From assembly GCF_000685035.1 (NCBI RefSeq), contig NZ_BAYB01000005.1:1-64000 (forward strand): a stretch of 64,000 nucleotides of DNA, written 5' to 3'. A program made the translations under genes and the position numbers. The notes under the pieces were generated by a model, which worked only from the letters and a program-made list of their open reading frames with translations, was not told the DNA's origin and ran no database searches. This document shows, piece after piece, positions 7,794-16,642 of the stretch (positions are counted from its first letter, which is position 1; the number at the start of each line of letters is the position of its first letter). The DNA is from Paraburkholderia ferrariae NBRC 106233 (lineage in GTDB: Bacteria; Pseudomonadota; Gammaproteobacteria; Burkholderiales; Burkholderiaceae).

Positions 7794-8162
7794 ATGACAA
7801 CGGAATGGCAATTCGCACTCGATGCCGCAACGCTGCGCGAGCAGACCCTGGCAGGCGTGGTGATCGACGGTCGCGACGTGGCGCTTTACGCGGTCGACGA
7901 CGAGATCTTCGCGACCCACAATCAGTGCACCCATGGCAATGCGCGTCTGAGTGACGGCTTTCTGCTCGGCGACGAGATCGAATGTCCGCTGCACCAGGGA
8001 CGCTTCAGCGTGCGCGACGGCGCGGCCTTGTGCGCGCCGCTGCAGCACTGCGTGCAGACCTATCCCGTGAAGATCGAAGCGGGGCGTGTCTATGTTTCGT
8101 TCGACGAGGCGCCGGTCGCGGCAGGCGTCGCGGCCGGACCTGCAACGCTGACGAGGGAGTGA
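7794..8162 (+). CDS. Rieske-type ferredoxin
   Basis: A 122-residue soluble electron carrier. Cluster ligands are Cys45-x-His47 and Cys64-x2-His67 (CTHGN, CPLHQG). It would pass electrons from a reductase to the oxygenase alpha subunit, the role of AndAb in three-component systems. AGGGGG precedes the ATG. The last 15 residues (Ala/Gly-rich) exceed the usual ferredoxin length. A dedicated flavin reductase gene would normally come next, but two DUF1330-like genes follow instead, so the reductase must be borrowed from elsewhere. Confidence 0.88.
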   Translation: MTTEWQFALDAATLREQTLAGVVIDGRDVALYAVDDEIFATHNQCTHGNARLSDGFLLGDEIECPLHQGRFSVRDGAALCAPLQHCVQTYPVKIEAGRVYVSFDEAPVAAGVAAGPATLTRE

Positions 8163-8164
8163 CG

Positions 8165-8458
8165 ATGGCTGCTTATGTACTGGTGGATGTGGAAGTATTC
8201 GACGCCGAAGCCTTTGCGAAATACCGCAAGCTTGGTGTGCCGACCATCGCCGCGCATGGCGGTCGCGTGCTGGCCCGCAGCGACGAGGTCGTCGTGCTGG
8301 AAGGCGAGTGGTCGCCCAGCCGGATGGTGGTGCTCGAGTTCGACGATCTGGAGGCGGCGCGGCGCTGGCATGGGTCCGCCGAATACCAGGCCGCGCGGCG
8401 TCTGCGCATCGACGCGGCGGACACCCGCAGCATCGCGCTTGCCAGCTTGGCCACATAG
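8165..8458 (+). CDS. DUF1330-like protein, copy 1
   Basis: A 97-residue dimeric ferredoxin-like-fold protein. The pattern VDVEVFDAEAFAKYRK near the N-terminus and EGEWSPSRMVVLEFDD followed by WHGSAEYQAAR is the DUF1330 signature. The ATG lies two bases after the ferredoxin stop, so it belongs to the oxygenase operon. It is homologous to the next gene (shared WSPSR, VVLEF, EYQ blocks). DUF1330 proteins have no settled function. Relatives of this fold include small monooxygenases and isomerases, so a role in modifying the oxygenase product is possible. Confidence 0.78.
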   Translation: MAAYVLVDVEVFDAEAFAKYRKLGVPTIAAHGGRVLARSDEVVVLEGEWSPSRMVVLEFDDLEAARRWHGSAEYQAARRLRIDAADTRSIALASLAT

Positions 8459-8570
8459 CTCGAAAGGCGGCCGGCGGCTGTGGAGCCGGCGCCGCCTGCT
8501 CTCTGACGTGCGGGCCGCGTCCGGTTTCGGGTTTTGCCCGACGCGTGCCCGCCATTCGAAGGAAACCCTC

Positions 8571-8858
8571 ATGGCCTGTTTCATTGTTTTCGATATCGAC
8601 GTTCACGATCCCGCCGGCTACGAGGAATATCGCCGGCTCGGTGCGCCTACGGTCGCCGACTACGGCGGGCGCTTCGTCGTGCGCGGCGGCGTGGCGGAAA
8701 ACCTCGAAGGCAACTGGTCGCCCAGCCGCGTCGTCGTGCTCGAGTTCGACTCGGCAGAGCGGGCGCGCGCATGGTACGCCTCGACCGAATATCAGACTGC
8801 AAAGGCCGTGCGCGATCGGACCGCGCATAGCATCGGCATCATCGTTCAGGGTATCTAA
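8571..8858 (+). CDS. DUF1330-like protein, copy 2
   Basis: A 95-residue paralogue of the preceding gene. It has DIDVHDPAGYEEYRRLGAPT at residues 8-27, then NLEGNWSPSRVVVLEF and YASTEYQ. GGAA lies 7 bases before the ATG at 8571. It arose by tandem duplication: the two share layout and key blocks but have diverged over most other positions, suggesting separate or heterodimeric roles. The 112-bp gap between copies has no clear signal. Confidence 0.78.
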   Translation: MACFIVFDIDVHDPAGYEEYRRLGAPTVADYGGRFVVRGGVAENLEGNWSPSRVVVLEFDSAERARAWYASTEYQTAKAVRDRTAHSIGIIVQGI

Positions 8859-8883
8859 CCATGAACGTACCGGAGAAATATCG

Positions 8884-10104
8884 ATGACCCCGAACACAAT
8901 CGGTGCGCGCGTGGCGATCGTCGGCGCGGGAATCGGCGGGTGCGCACTCGGTGCGATGTTGCAGCGCGCCGGCGCCGACGTGACGCTGTACGAACAGGCC
9001 CCGGCGTTCGCACGGATAGGCGCAGGAATCCATCTGAGTCCCAATCTGATGCGCGTACTGCGGCTGCTCGACGTGCACCGGCATGTGCTGGTCGCGGGCC
9101 AGGAACCGGCGGCCTTCGTCAACCGGGACGGGATCGACGGCGCCCTGCTGTATCGCCTGGAACTCGGCGATGCGGCGAACCGCCGGTTCGGCGCTACCTT
9201 CGTCACGCTCAAGCGCGCCGATTTGCATGCGGCGCTGTTGTCGGCGCTGGCGCCCGGTTCGATCAGCTGGAACCGCCGGCTCGCCGGCCTGGACTGGCGC
9301 GGCGAGCGGGTCGCGCTGCGTTTCGAAGACGGCAGCGAGGCGCAGGCCGACGTGGTGATCGGCGCGGACGGACTGCGCTCGCGCACCCGCGAAGCATTGC
9401 GCGGTTTCGAAAAGCCGGTGTATTCCGGGCAAGTGGCGTTTCGCGGCTCGTATCCCCGCGCGTTGCTCGGATCGCTGGCGCCTGACGATCTCACGAAATG
9501 GTGGACCGACCGGCGGTTCGTGCTTTCCTATTGGCTGGACCGCGCGCGCCGGGATTTTTACTTCGCCGCCATGACGCCGCAAGCCGAATGGCCGACCGAC
9601 GCGTCGTCGATGCCGGCCGACGTGGACGAAATGCGCCAGCTGTTCAGGACGTTTCATCCGGACGTGCGTCATATGCTGGCCTGCGCACCGGCTCGGGCCG
9701 TCACGAAATGGGCGCTGTACGAGCGCTCGCCGCAATTCGAGTTCGGCAACGAGCGGCTCGCGCTGATCGGCGATGCGTGTCATCCGATGCGGCCGTTCAT
9801 GTCGCAAGGTGCGGCGATGGCGCTGGAGGATGCGACCGTTCTGATGCGCGCGCTCGCTGGCGCAGGCGATTTCGCAAGCGCCTTTGCGGTCTACGCGAAG
9901 CAGCGCACCGAACGCTTGACCGAGGTGCACCGGGTCTCGTCGGCGAACACGTTCATGCGCGGGCCGACCGAACCCGACTGGGTGTTCGGTTACGATCCAC
10001 TCAGCGCCGCTGCGTCGGCTGAACTGCCGGCGCTCTCGCCGGACGCATGGCGCCGCCGGGCCCGCGTGTCCGGACTGCACCCGATGAGCGCCGTGGCGGC
10101 CTGA
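8884..10104 (+). CDS. FAD-dependent aromatic monooxygenase
   Basis: This 406-residue class A flavoprotein monooxygenase is of the salicylate-hydroxylase/UbiH type. It shows the FAD dinucleotide motif GAGIGG at 14-19, the DG motif IGADGLRSRTR at 159-169 and the GD motif LIGDACHPM from 294. These proteins use NAD(P)H and O2 to hydroxylate phenolic or other electron-rich rings. GGAG precedes the ATG. It ends the plus-strand arm of the cluster and converges with the MFS gene. In tropolone pathways, enzymes of this class hydroxylate the tropone ring; that parallel is inference. Confidence 0.88.
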   Translation: MTPNTIGARVAIVGAGIGGCALGAMLQRAGADVTLYEQAPAFARIGAGIHLSPNLMRVLRLLDVHRHVLVAGQEPAAFVNRDGIDGALLYRLELGDAANRRFGATFVTLKRADLHAALLSALAPGSISWNRRLAGLDWRGERVALRFEDGSEAQADVVIGADGLRSRTREALRGFEKPVYSGQVAFRGSYPRALLGSLAPDDLTKWWTDRRFVLSYWLDRARRDFYFAAMTPQAEWPTDASSMPADVDEMRQLFRTFHPDVRHMLACAPARAVTKWALYERSPQFEFGNERLALIGDACHPMRPFMSQGAAMALEDATVLMRALAGAGDFASAFAVYAKQRTERLTEVHRVSSANTFMRGPTEPDWVFGYDPLSAAASAELPALSPDAWRRRARVSGLHPMSAVAA

Positions 10105-10185
10105 AAGCGGAGCCCGGCCGTGAGGTTCTGTAGCCGGATCAGCGCCATCGGCAGGGCAGGGCCGCCGCTTCGCGTTCATGCGCGA

Positions 10186-11397
10186 TTAGCCGCGTGCCCG
10201 ATGCAGCGTCCCCGCCGCGCGGACCTTCAGCACAATCGTGACGACGATACCGAGCGCGGCGGCGGCGGCTCCGGCTGCGAACGCCGCGTGATAGCCGAAG
10301 CTCGGCACCAGCAGGCCGGCAAGCGGCCCCGTCGCACCGTAAGCCACGTCCTGAAACGCGGTGAAGCCGCCGAGCGCCGTCCCACGGCTTTGCGGCGGCA
10401 CATGCTTGAGGGTCGCCGCGCCGAGTGCCGGATACACGAGCGAGCACCCGAGCCCGCTGATTGCAGCGCCGGCCAGCGCCGCAGCCGGCCCGGCCGCGTG
10501 CCACAGCAATAGCTGGCCGGCCAGCTCGACGCCGAGCGCACCCAGCGCGATCGTGTAGCCATCCATGTGGTCCGGCAGTCCGGCGAACAGCACGCGCATC
10601 AATACGAACGCCGCGCCGAAACCGCTCAACGCAAAGCCCGCATCGGGCCAGCCGTGGGCGGCGAAATGCAGGGTCACGAAGGTGCCGATCGCGGCAAAGC
10701 CGACCCCTTGCAAGGCCAGCGCACAACCGGGCCACGCGATGATGCGCAGCACCTGCGTCAGCGTTGCGCGCCGGCCGCCGTGCGGCGCGACAGGCCCAAG
10801 TCGCAGCGCGAGCGCCACCGCCGGGATCGGCAGCGCGATCGTGACGCCGGCCACGAGACCGAAGCCGCCCACCCTCGCGAGCAGCATGCCGCATGGCGCG
10901 CCGATCGCCAGCGCGCCATACAGGGCCATGCCGGTCCATGCGAGCACCCGGCCAGCGTTCGGCGCGCCTACCGTGCCGATCCCCCAGGCAAGCGCGCCGG
11001 TCACGAGTTGGCTTTCACCCAAACCTGACAGAATGCGCCCGCCCAACAGCAAGCCGAGCTGCGCGCCCGCAGACAGCGGCAGCAGCACGCTGGCCGCGTA
11101 CAGGCCGCCGGCCAGCGTGCAGGACAGCAATCCCTGCAAGACCGTGCGGCGCGCGCCGCGCTGATCCGCGCGCCGCCCTGCCATGCCGCGCGTCAGCACC
11201 GTGGCGACGAACTGCATGCCGATCACCACACCGACGATCACCGGCCCGAAATGCAGACGTTGATGGACGTGCAGCGCGAGCACCGGCAGCAGCATGCCGA
11301 AGGTCAGCGCGCCGGTGAAGACGCACAGGGCGATTAGCCGCGCGGTGCGCAATGCCGTGTCCGGGCCGGCCAGCGAGGTCGATGAAGGTGCGTTCAT
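10186..11397 (-). CDS. MFS transporter (YfcJ/YhhS-like)
   Basis: A 403-residue inner-membrane protein with about 12 hydrophobic helices, many Gly/Ala-rich. The loop after helix 2 carries the MFS motif as RGMAGRRADQRGARR. Overall it resembles the YfcJ/YhhS drug/sugar efflux branch, judged from memory. It lies 40 bp beyond the EmrB gene on the same strand and is probably the last gene of the efflux operon. A second exporter beside a tripartite pump suggests self-protection or product secretion. Substrate unknown. Confidence 0.8.
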   Translation of the reverse strand: MNAPSSTSLAGPDTALRTARLIALCVFTGALTFGMLLPVLALHVHQRLHFGPVIVGVVIGMQFVATVLTRGMAGRRADQRGARRTVLQGLLSCTLAGGLYAASVLLPLSAGAQLGLLLGGRILSGLGESQLVTGALAWGIGTVGAPNAGRVLAWTGMALYGALAIGAPCGMLLARVGGFGLVAGVTIALPIPAVALALRLGPVAPHGGRRATLTQVLRIIAWPGCALALQGVGFAAIGTFVTLHFAAHGWPDAGFALSGFGAAFVLMRVLFAGLPDHMDGYTIALGALGVELAGQLLLWHAAGPAAALAGAAISGLGCSLVYPALGAATLKHVPPQSRGTALGGFTAFQDVAYGATGPLAGLLVPSFGYHAAFAAGAAAAALGIVVTIVLKVRAAGTLHRARG

Positions 11398-11437
11398 GTG
11401 CGTCCCGTGTAGAGGAGTAGCGAGGGCATGGTGTGGT

Positions 11438-13012
11438 TCAACTGCGCCGATAGCGAATCATCCAGACGGTGGCGAGCGTGGCGCCGAACAGCAGCAGACA
11501 GGCGAACGAAAAGTCGTTGAGCGCCAGCATATGGGCCTGGATATCGACGCTGCGGTTCACCGATTCGAGCGCCGCCTGCGCCGACATGCCACGGCGTTCG
11601 AGGGTGTTCAGCCAATCGGCGGTGGCCGGGTTGAACGGGGTGATGCGATCCACCAGCCAGGTGTTGTGCGCACGGGCGCGGCGCTCGAAATAAGTCGGCG
11701 CAACCGAGGTCGCGATACTCGTGCCGAGTCGCCGCAAGGCATTCTGCAGACCGGAGGCGGCCGGCAGGCGCTCGCGCGGCAGCCCCGCGATCGATAGCGA
11801 TACCAGCGGCGTGATGAAGAACGCCGTCGCCGCGCCCATCAGCAACGAGTTCGCGGCGATGTCGCCGAGCGTGACGTCGGTATTGAAGCCCGCCCGCCAG
11901 AACGACGCCGTGCCCCAGCCGAGCAGCGCGACGGTCGCGAGCTTGCGCGGGTCCACCTTCCCCTGGATGCGTCCGATCAGCGGCGCGATGACGATGCCCG
12001 CGAGGCCGAGCGGGGCGGTGGCCACCCCCGCCCAGGTGGCGGTGTAACCCTGCTGGGTTTGCAGCCACAGCGGCACCAGCACAAGCGCGCCGTAGTACAC
12101 GGCGAAACCCACGGTGACCGCGATCGTTCCCGCCGTGAAATCGCGCCGGGCGAAAAGCCGCAGATCGACGATCGGATGAGCGTCCGTCAGCTCCCACAGG
12201 ATCAGCGCCACGAACGCAACGGCCGCGATCACGGCCAGCACGCGGATCGGCGTGGCGCTGAACCAGTCGAGGTTCTGGCCGCGGTCGAGCAGCAATTGCA
12301 GGGAGCCGAACGTGGCGGCAAGCAGTACCAGCCCGACCACGTCGACGGGGAGCCGCCGGGTGGGGTTGTCGCGGCCGCGCAGAAACCGGCCGAGGATCAG
12401 CATTACGATCACGCCGGTCGGCGCGTTCACGTAGAAGATGCATGGCCAGCTCAGGTTGTCGGTGATCCAGCCGCCCGCGATCGGCCCCAGTACCGGGGCG
12501 ACGAAGGTGGTCGTCTGCCAGACCGAGAGCGCGACGTTGCGCCGGGCAGCCGGAAACACCGCAACCAGCAGCGCCTGCGAAAGCGCGGTGATCGGTCCCG
12601 AGACGGCGCCCTGCACGGCGCGGAAAATCAGCAGCGACTCGAAGTTGGGCGCGAGGCCGCACAGTATCGACGTGAGCACGAAGAGGGCGACCGAAACGCG
12701 AAACAGGCGCACCTGGCCGAAGCGCTGGGCGAGCCAGCCGGTCAGCGGCAGCGTGATGGCGAGCGGCGTGGCGAACGAGGTCAGCATCCACGTGCCCATG
12801 TCGGGCGCCACGCCGAGATCGCCGGCGATCGTCGGCACGGCCACATTGGCGATGGTCAAATCGAGCGTCTGCATGAAATTCGCCACGCTGATGGCGATCG
12901 CCACGAAGATCAGCGGCACGCCGCTCATCGGTTCGAGCGGGCGCTTCGGCTCGTCGGGGGCGGCCGGTCCTGCGGGCGCGCGCCGGTGGGTCCAGCGGGA
13001 CAGGAGCGTCAT
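11438..13012 (-). CDS. EmrB-type 14-helix drug:H+ antiporter
   Basis: A 524-residue DHA2-family MFS exporter. The N-terminal helix carries the DHA2 pattern FMQTLDLTIANVAVPTIAGD, and motif C is near residue 165 (APVLGPIAGGW). The start at 13012 follows the EmrA stop by two bases. With EmrA (periplasmic adaptor) and the outer-membrane factor encoded upstream, it forms a complete tripartite pump crossing both membranes. Such pumps typically export weak acids, phenolics and uncouplers. An 894-residue reading frame across this region is an unspliced overlap of frames and not a real fusion. Confidence 0.9.
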   Translation of the reverse strand: MTLLSRWTHRRAPAGPAAPDEPKRPLEPMSGVPLIFVAIAISVANFMQTLDLTIANVAVPTIAGDLGVAPDMGTWMLTSFATPLAITLPLTGWLAQRFGQVRLFRVSVALFVLTSILCGLAPNFESLLIFRAVQGAVSGPITALSQALLVAVFPAARRNVALSVWQTTTFVAPVLGPIAGGWITDNLSWPCIFYVNAPTGVIVMLILGRFLRGRDNPTRRLPVDVVGLVLLAATFGSLQLLLDRGQNLDWFSATPIRVLAVIAAVAFVALILWELTDAHPIVDLRLFARRDFTAGTIAVTVGFAVYYGALVLVPLWLQTQQGYTATWAGVATAPLGLAGIVIAPLIGRIQGKVDPRKLATVALLGWGTASFWRAGFNTDVTLGDIAANSLLMGAATAFFITPLVSLSIAGLPRERLPAASGLQNALRRLGTSIATSVAPTYFERRARAHNTWLVDRITPFNPATADWLNTLERRGMSAQAALESVNRSVDIQAHMLALNDFSFACLLLFGATLATVWMIRYRRS

Positions 13013-13014
13013 CG

Positions 13015-14289
13015 TCAGGCTCCCGGCGCAGGCACGGCGACCGGCGAGCCGGCGCTGTTGGCCTGAATGGTCTGCTCCACCAGGGCGTCGCCGACCCCGT
13101 CCTCGTCGTGGAAGATCGTGGTGGTCTCCACCGGATGCGCGTCCGGAGCGGGGGCCGGACGCGGCATTGCAACGGCCGCGCCGCGATGAGCCGCGCTGTC
13201 GTCGACGGTGACGCTGGCGTTCATCGACAGTCCCACACGCAACGGATGGGCGCGCAGTTCGTCGGGGTCCAGCGCGATCCGCACGGGCACGCGCTGCACC
13301 ACCTTGATCCAGTTGCCCGTGGCGTTCTGCGCCGGCACGGCGGCGAAGGCCGCGCCCGTTCCCGCCTCGAAGCCGACGACGCGGCCGTGATAGACCACGT
13401 CGTCGCCGTACAGGTCGGCGCGCAGTTCGACCGGCTGCCCGGCGCGCATGTGCCGTAGTTGGGACTCCTTGAAGTTGGCTTCCACCCAGACCCGGTCGAG
13501 CGGCACCATCGACATCACAGGCGTGCCGGGATTGACGTGCTGGCCGACCTGCACGATGCGGCGCGTCACGAGGCCGTCGAGCGGGGCGCGGATTTCCGTG
13601 CGATGCAATGCGAGCGCCGCGCTGCGCACCTGCGCGGCGGCGGCCAGCACGAGCGGGTTGGCCGCCAGGGTCGTGCCGTCGATGCGCGATACGCTCGCGG
13701 TATACGCGGCGCGCTGCGCGTCGAGCTGGGCCAGTGCGCCGCGCGCCGCGTCGCGTGCGTGGCGGACATCCTCGAGCGCCACGCCGCCGTCTCCCGCGAG
13801 ACTCAGGCGTCGTTGCAGGTCGTCGGCTGCGCGTGCGGCGTCGCTCTCGCGCAGCTGGATCTGCGCGCGCTCGCGTTCGGCGTCCGCATGCGCGGCGCGG
13901 TACTCCCGGACCGCGTGCGCAAGCTGTTCGGTGGCGGCGTCGAGCGCGAGGCGCGCGTCGGTGCGGTCCAGTTGCAGCAGTGGCGTGCCCGCGCGTACCC
14001 AGTCCGTGTCGCGCACCATCACCGTGACGGCGGTGCCGGCGATCTGCGGCGAGATCTGCACGACGTCGCCGTCGACGTAGGCATCGTCGGTGGTCTCGAC
14101 ACCCCGGCCATCGAGCCACCAAAGCGCGGTGCCGGCGATCACGCCCAGCATCAGCACGCCGCCGAACCAGCGGAAGTAGATCCGTCTGCGGCCAGGCGCG
14201 CCGGACTCCGGGGCGCCTCCCGCCGCTGCCGGAGGGGGCGGAGAAGCCGGATGGGATGAGGTGGCGGCCGGCGTATCAGTTTTGTTCAT
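13015..14289 (-). CDS. EmrA-type membrane fusion protein
   Basis: A 424-residue HlyD-family adaptor. It has a Pro/Ala-rich cytosolic N-terminus and one transmembrane helix at about residues 40-58 (FRWFGGVLMLGVIAGTALWW). Next come the biotinyl-lipoyl-like segment (DDAYVDGDVVQISPQIAGTA), a long helical hairpin and a beta-barrel domain. The ATG at 14289 has GGAG seven bases upstream and overlaps the end of the outer-membrane-factor gene by 14 bases. The C-terminal 50 residues (Pro/Ala-rich, MPRPAPAPDAHP) extend beyond typical EmrA length. It links EmrB to the outer-membrane channel. Confidence 0.9.
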   Translation of the reverse strand: MNKTDTPAATSSHPASPPPPAAAGGAPESGAPGRRRIYFRWFGGVLMLGVIAGTALWWLDGRGVETTDDAYVDGDVVQISPQIAGTAVTVMVRDTDWVRAGTPLLQLDRTDARLALDAATEQLAHAVREYRAAHADAERERAQIQLRESDAARAADDLQRRLSLAGDGGVALEDVRHARDAARGALAQLDAQRAAYTASVSRIDGTTLAANPLVLAAAAQVRSAALALHRTEIRAPLDGLVTRRIVQVGQHVNPGTPVMSMVPLDRVWVEANFKESQLRHMRAGQPVELRADLYGDDVVYHGRVVGFEAGTGAAFAAVPAQNATGNWIKVVQRVPVRIALDPDELRAHPLRVGLSMNASVTVDDSAAHRGAAVAMPRPAPAPDAHPVETTTIFHDEDGVGDALVEQTIQANSAGSPVAVPAPGA

Positions 14290-15745
14290 GTGAAGCTCCA
14301 TCGGTGGCGGGACCGCCCAGCGCCGCAATCAGCTGCACGTGCTCCATGAGCACTGCCGCGGCCGCCTCGGCATGGGCGGCGCGATCATCGTAAAGACGGC
14401 CCTGCGCCAGCAGGACATCCAGATAGCCGGAGATGCCGTTGCCGTAGCGTCGCGTTTCGAGTTGATAGCTTTGTTGCGCCCGCTCGAGCGCGGTCCCGGT
14501 GAGATCGCGCTGCTGCGCGAGTGAGTCGATTTGCACCAGCGCGTCGCTGACCTGTTGCAGCGCCTCGACCAGCGTGTTGTCGTAATCGTCTACGGCTGCG
14601 TTGTAGGCGGCGGTCTGCGCACGCAGCCCGGCGCGCAGCCGGCCGCCCTCGAAGATCGGCAGTGTCAGTGCCGGACCCGCGCCGAGCGAACTGCTGTTGC
14701 CGCTCAGCAGCGCGTGGAAGCCGAGACTTTGCAGGCCGGCGAAGGCAAGCAGGTTGATGTCCGGATAGAACGCCGCGCGGGCCGCGTCGATGCCGGCCGA
14801 CTCGGCTTCGACGCGATAGCGCGCCGCGCGGATGTCGGGACGGCGGCCGACCAGCGCGGCCGGCAGCGTCGCGGGGACGGCGGTGCGCACATCGAGCACG
14901 CCGGGGGCGGGCGTCAGCGCGTCGGCATAACCCGGCCCGCGGCCCGCCAGTGCGGCGAGGCGGTGGCGCAGCAATTCGACTTCGCCTTTGCGCCGCGCGA
15001 CGTCGGCCTGTGCCAGCGGCAGCGGCTCGCTGGCGCGCAGCGCGGCCATGCGCATGTCGAGCCCCGCGCTCACGCGCCGCTCGGTGAGGTGCAGCAAGTC
15101 CTCTCGCTGTTCGAGCGTGTCCTGCGAGATTTGCAGCAGGCGGCACGCCAGGGCGAGCTGAAGGTAAGTCGTGACGACGCTGCGCTGAAGCTCGAGCCGA
15201 GCCGCTGCCTCCAGGGCCTGCTGCTGATCCGCGCGCAACGTGGCCGAACGGGTCAGGGCTTTGGCCCGACCGGCGAGATCGAGGTCGAACGACGCATAGA
15301 GCAGCGCCTGAGCGTCGACCTGCCAGTGCCCCGCAGCCGGCGGCGGCACGGTGTAGCTGGCCGGGAAGCGGGTGGGCGTCGCACTGACGGCGCCGCTCAG
15401 TTGTGGCAGCGTATCGGCACGGCGCACATCGGCGAGCGCAAGCGCTTCGGCAACGCGCGCCTGGGCGGTTTTGAGCGACGGCGCGCCGTCGAGCGCGTCC
15501 GCCACCAGCCAGTCGAGGGCCGGGTCGCCAAATGCTTGCCACCATTGGGCGCCGATCTCGGGGCCGGCGTGCGCGGCGCGCAGGCGCTGGCCGGCGTCCA
15601 GTTCAGCGGTGGTGGTGAGGGTGGCGCGCGGGGCGGACGGCCCGAAGTCCGCGCACCCGGCGATTATCGTCACGCTTTGCAGCAAGGTCGCGGTCGCAAC
15701 GATGCAGCGGGTTCGCAAGGCCGCCTGGCGTCGTATCTTGCACAT
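14276..15745 (-). CDS. outer-membrane efflux lipoprotein (NodT/OprM family)
   Basis: A 489-residue outer-membrane factor. The N-terminus has a hydrophobic signal and a lipobox-like IIAGC at about residues 27-31, so it is probably lipidated at Cys31. Two TolC-type repeats follow, with the usual QWWQAFGDPALDWLV opening, a VGRRPDIRAARYRVEAE block in the middle and a GPALTLPIFEGGRLR block before the second coiled coil. It is the first gene of the efflux operon. An A/T-rich stretch (15793-15815) upstream probably holds the promoter. Confidence 0.9.
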   Translation of the reverse strand: MCKIRRQAALRTRCIVATATLLQSVTIIAGCADFGPSAPRATLTTTAELDAGQRLRAAHAGPEIGAQWWQAFGDPALDWLVADALDGAPSLKTAQARVAEALALADVRRADTLPQLSGAVSATPTRFPASYTVPPPAAGHWQVDAQALLYASFDLDLAGRAKALTRSATLRADQQQALEAAARLELQRSVVTTYLQLALACRLLQISQDTLEQREDLLHLTERRVSAGLDMRMAALRASEPLPLAQADVARRKGEVELLRHRLAALAGRGPGYADALTPAPGVLDVRTAVPATLPAALVGRRPDIRAARYRVEAESAGIDAARAAFYPDINLLAFAGLQSLGFHALLSGNSSSLGAGPALTLPIFEGGRLRAGLRAQTAAYNAAVDDYDNTLVEALQQVSDALVQIDSLAQQRDLTGTALERAQQSYQLETRRYGNGISGYLDVLLAQGRLYDDRAAHAEAAAAVLMEHVQLIAALGGPATDGASHEQN

Positions 15746-15792
15746 GGACTCTCCAGTGGAGCGGTGGTTAAGATTCGGTAACGCTTGTGTCT

Positions 15793-15816
15793 TACGATAT
15801 ATTTTTAGATATTAAT
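15793..15816 (-). promoter_or_regulatory. A/T-rich probable promoter of the efflux operon
   Basis: In otherwise G/C-rich DNA, this short A/T-rich block sits about 50 bp upstream of the outer-membrane-factor start. It contains GATAT twice, 12 bp apart (15796-15800 and 15808-15812), possible half-sites for a regulator. Precise -10/-35 boxes cannot be assigned. Confidence 0.35.
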
Positions 15817-15940
15817 GGGGCTGCTTCAACCGTCAGAAATGGCAGTTGCGCGTATCCGCCGGCCCGCGTAGCGACGCGCGAGCGGCGGCTCGATGCAGAA
15901 AGGAGGAGCGGCAGGACCTCGGGGGCCGGGCGGCGGCGTG

Positions 15941-16000
15941 GCGGGCTGTGATGCGGGCTGTGATCCGCGCTGTGATGGGGGCTCTGATGCAGGCTGTGAT
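15941..16000 (+). repeat. 12-bp tandem repeat, five units
   Basis: Five consecutive 12-base units follow the pattern gcgggctgtgat; the first two are identical and the others differ by two or three bases each. The array lies between the shikimate kinase stop and the efflux operon promoter. Being a multiple of three it would not shift a frame, but no gene is supported across it. It may vary in copy number between strains. Confidence 0.8.
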
Positions 16001-16026
16001 GCGCGCCGCGCAGCGATCGACCGCGC

Positions 16027-16635
16027 TTACGCCGGCGCGATGCGGGCGTGAGCGGCGCTCGCGGGCTGCGACGCAATGGGCCGCGCGAGCGCATCGCACA
16101 CCGCATCGAGCACGGCTTCGGGGGCGAGGCCGCCGGCCTGAACCACAACGTGAGCGCACGCCTGATACAGCGGAGCGCGCTCGTGATGAAGTTGCCGGAG
16201 CGCGCCTAGGGGATCGGCGACTTGCAGCAGCGGACGCGACCGGTCCGAGTGAAGGCGCCGCCAGAGTTCTTCTGGAGCGGCCGACAGATAGACGACGCGG
16301 CAGCGGCTGCGCAGCCGCGCGCGCGATTCGGCGCACAGCACCGCGCCGCCGCCGGTCGCGAGCACGAGCGAAGGGCCGCGCGTCAGTTCGTCGATGACAG
16401 CCGCTTCGTCGGCGCGGAAGTGCGGCGAGCCGAATAACTCGCTGACCGGTTGTCCCGCACGCCGCTCCATTTCGCGGTCCGAATCGGCGAACGGGCAGCC
16501 GAGGCGGCGCGCGAGCGCAGCGCCGAGCGTCGTCTTGCCGGCGCCGGGCATGCCGATAAGCGCAAGCCGGGGCGGGTCGGCGGATGGCCGGGCCGTCGGC
16601 TTCGAATGGGGCGCAGCCGCCCGTCCCTGGCTCAC
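16027..16635 (-). CDS. shikimate kinase
   Basis: A 202-residue AroK-type P-loop kinase that phosphorylates shikimate at the 3-hydroxyl. Visible elements are Walker A GMPGAGKTT near residue 29, the DSDREME shikimate-binding motif, LATGGGAVL, and the RPLLQ lid arginine. The start is a GTG at 16635, eight bases after the preceding gene's stop. The 25-residue N-terminal extension and C-terminal Ala-rich tail exceed the usual 170-180 residues. It is the last gene of an operon with prephenate dehydratase, so it is a second, cluster-dedicated aroK rather than the housekeeping copy normally next to aroB. Confidence 0.88.
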   Translation of the reverse strand: MSQGRAAAPHSKPTARPSADPPRLALIGMPGAGKTTLGAALARRLGCPFADSDREMERRAGQPVSELFGSPHFRADEAAVIDELTRGPSLVLATGGGAVLCAESRARLRSRCRVVYLSAAPEELWRRLHSDRSRPLLQVADPLGALRQLHHERAPLYQACAHVVVQAGGLAPEAVLDAVCDALARPIASQPASAAHARIAPA

Positions 16636-16642
16636 AATCGGC

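Noticed and set aside
11438..14122. An apparent 894-residue minus-strand protein covering EmrA and EmrB
   Set aside because: Its N-terminal half reads an Arg-rich out-of-frame shadow of the EmrA gene; the EmrB start with proper DHA2 helices is at 13012, just after the EmrA stop.
15941..16000. Possible CRISPR array
   Set aside because: Units are only 12 bp, contiguous and without spacers; no cas genes are near.
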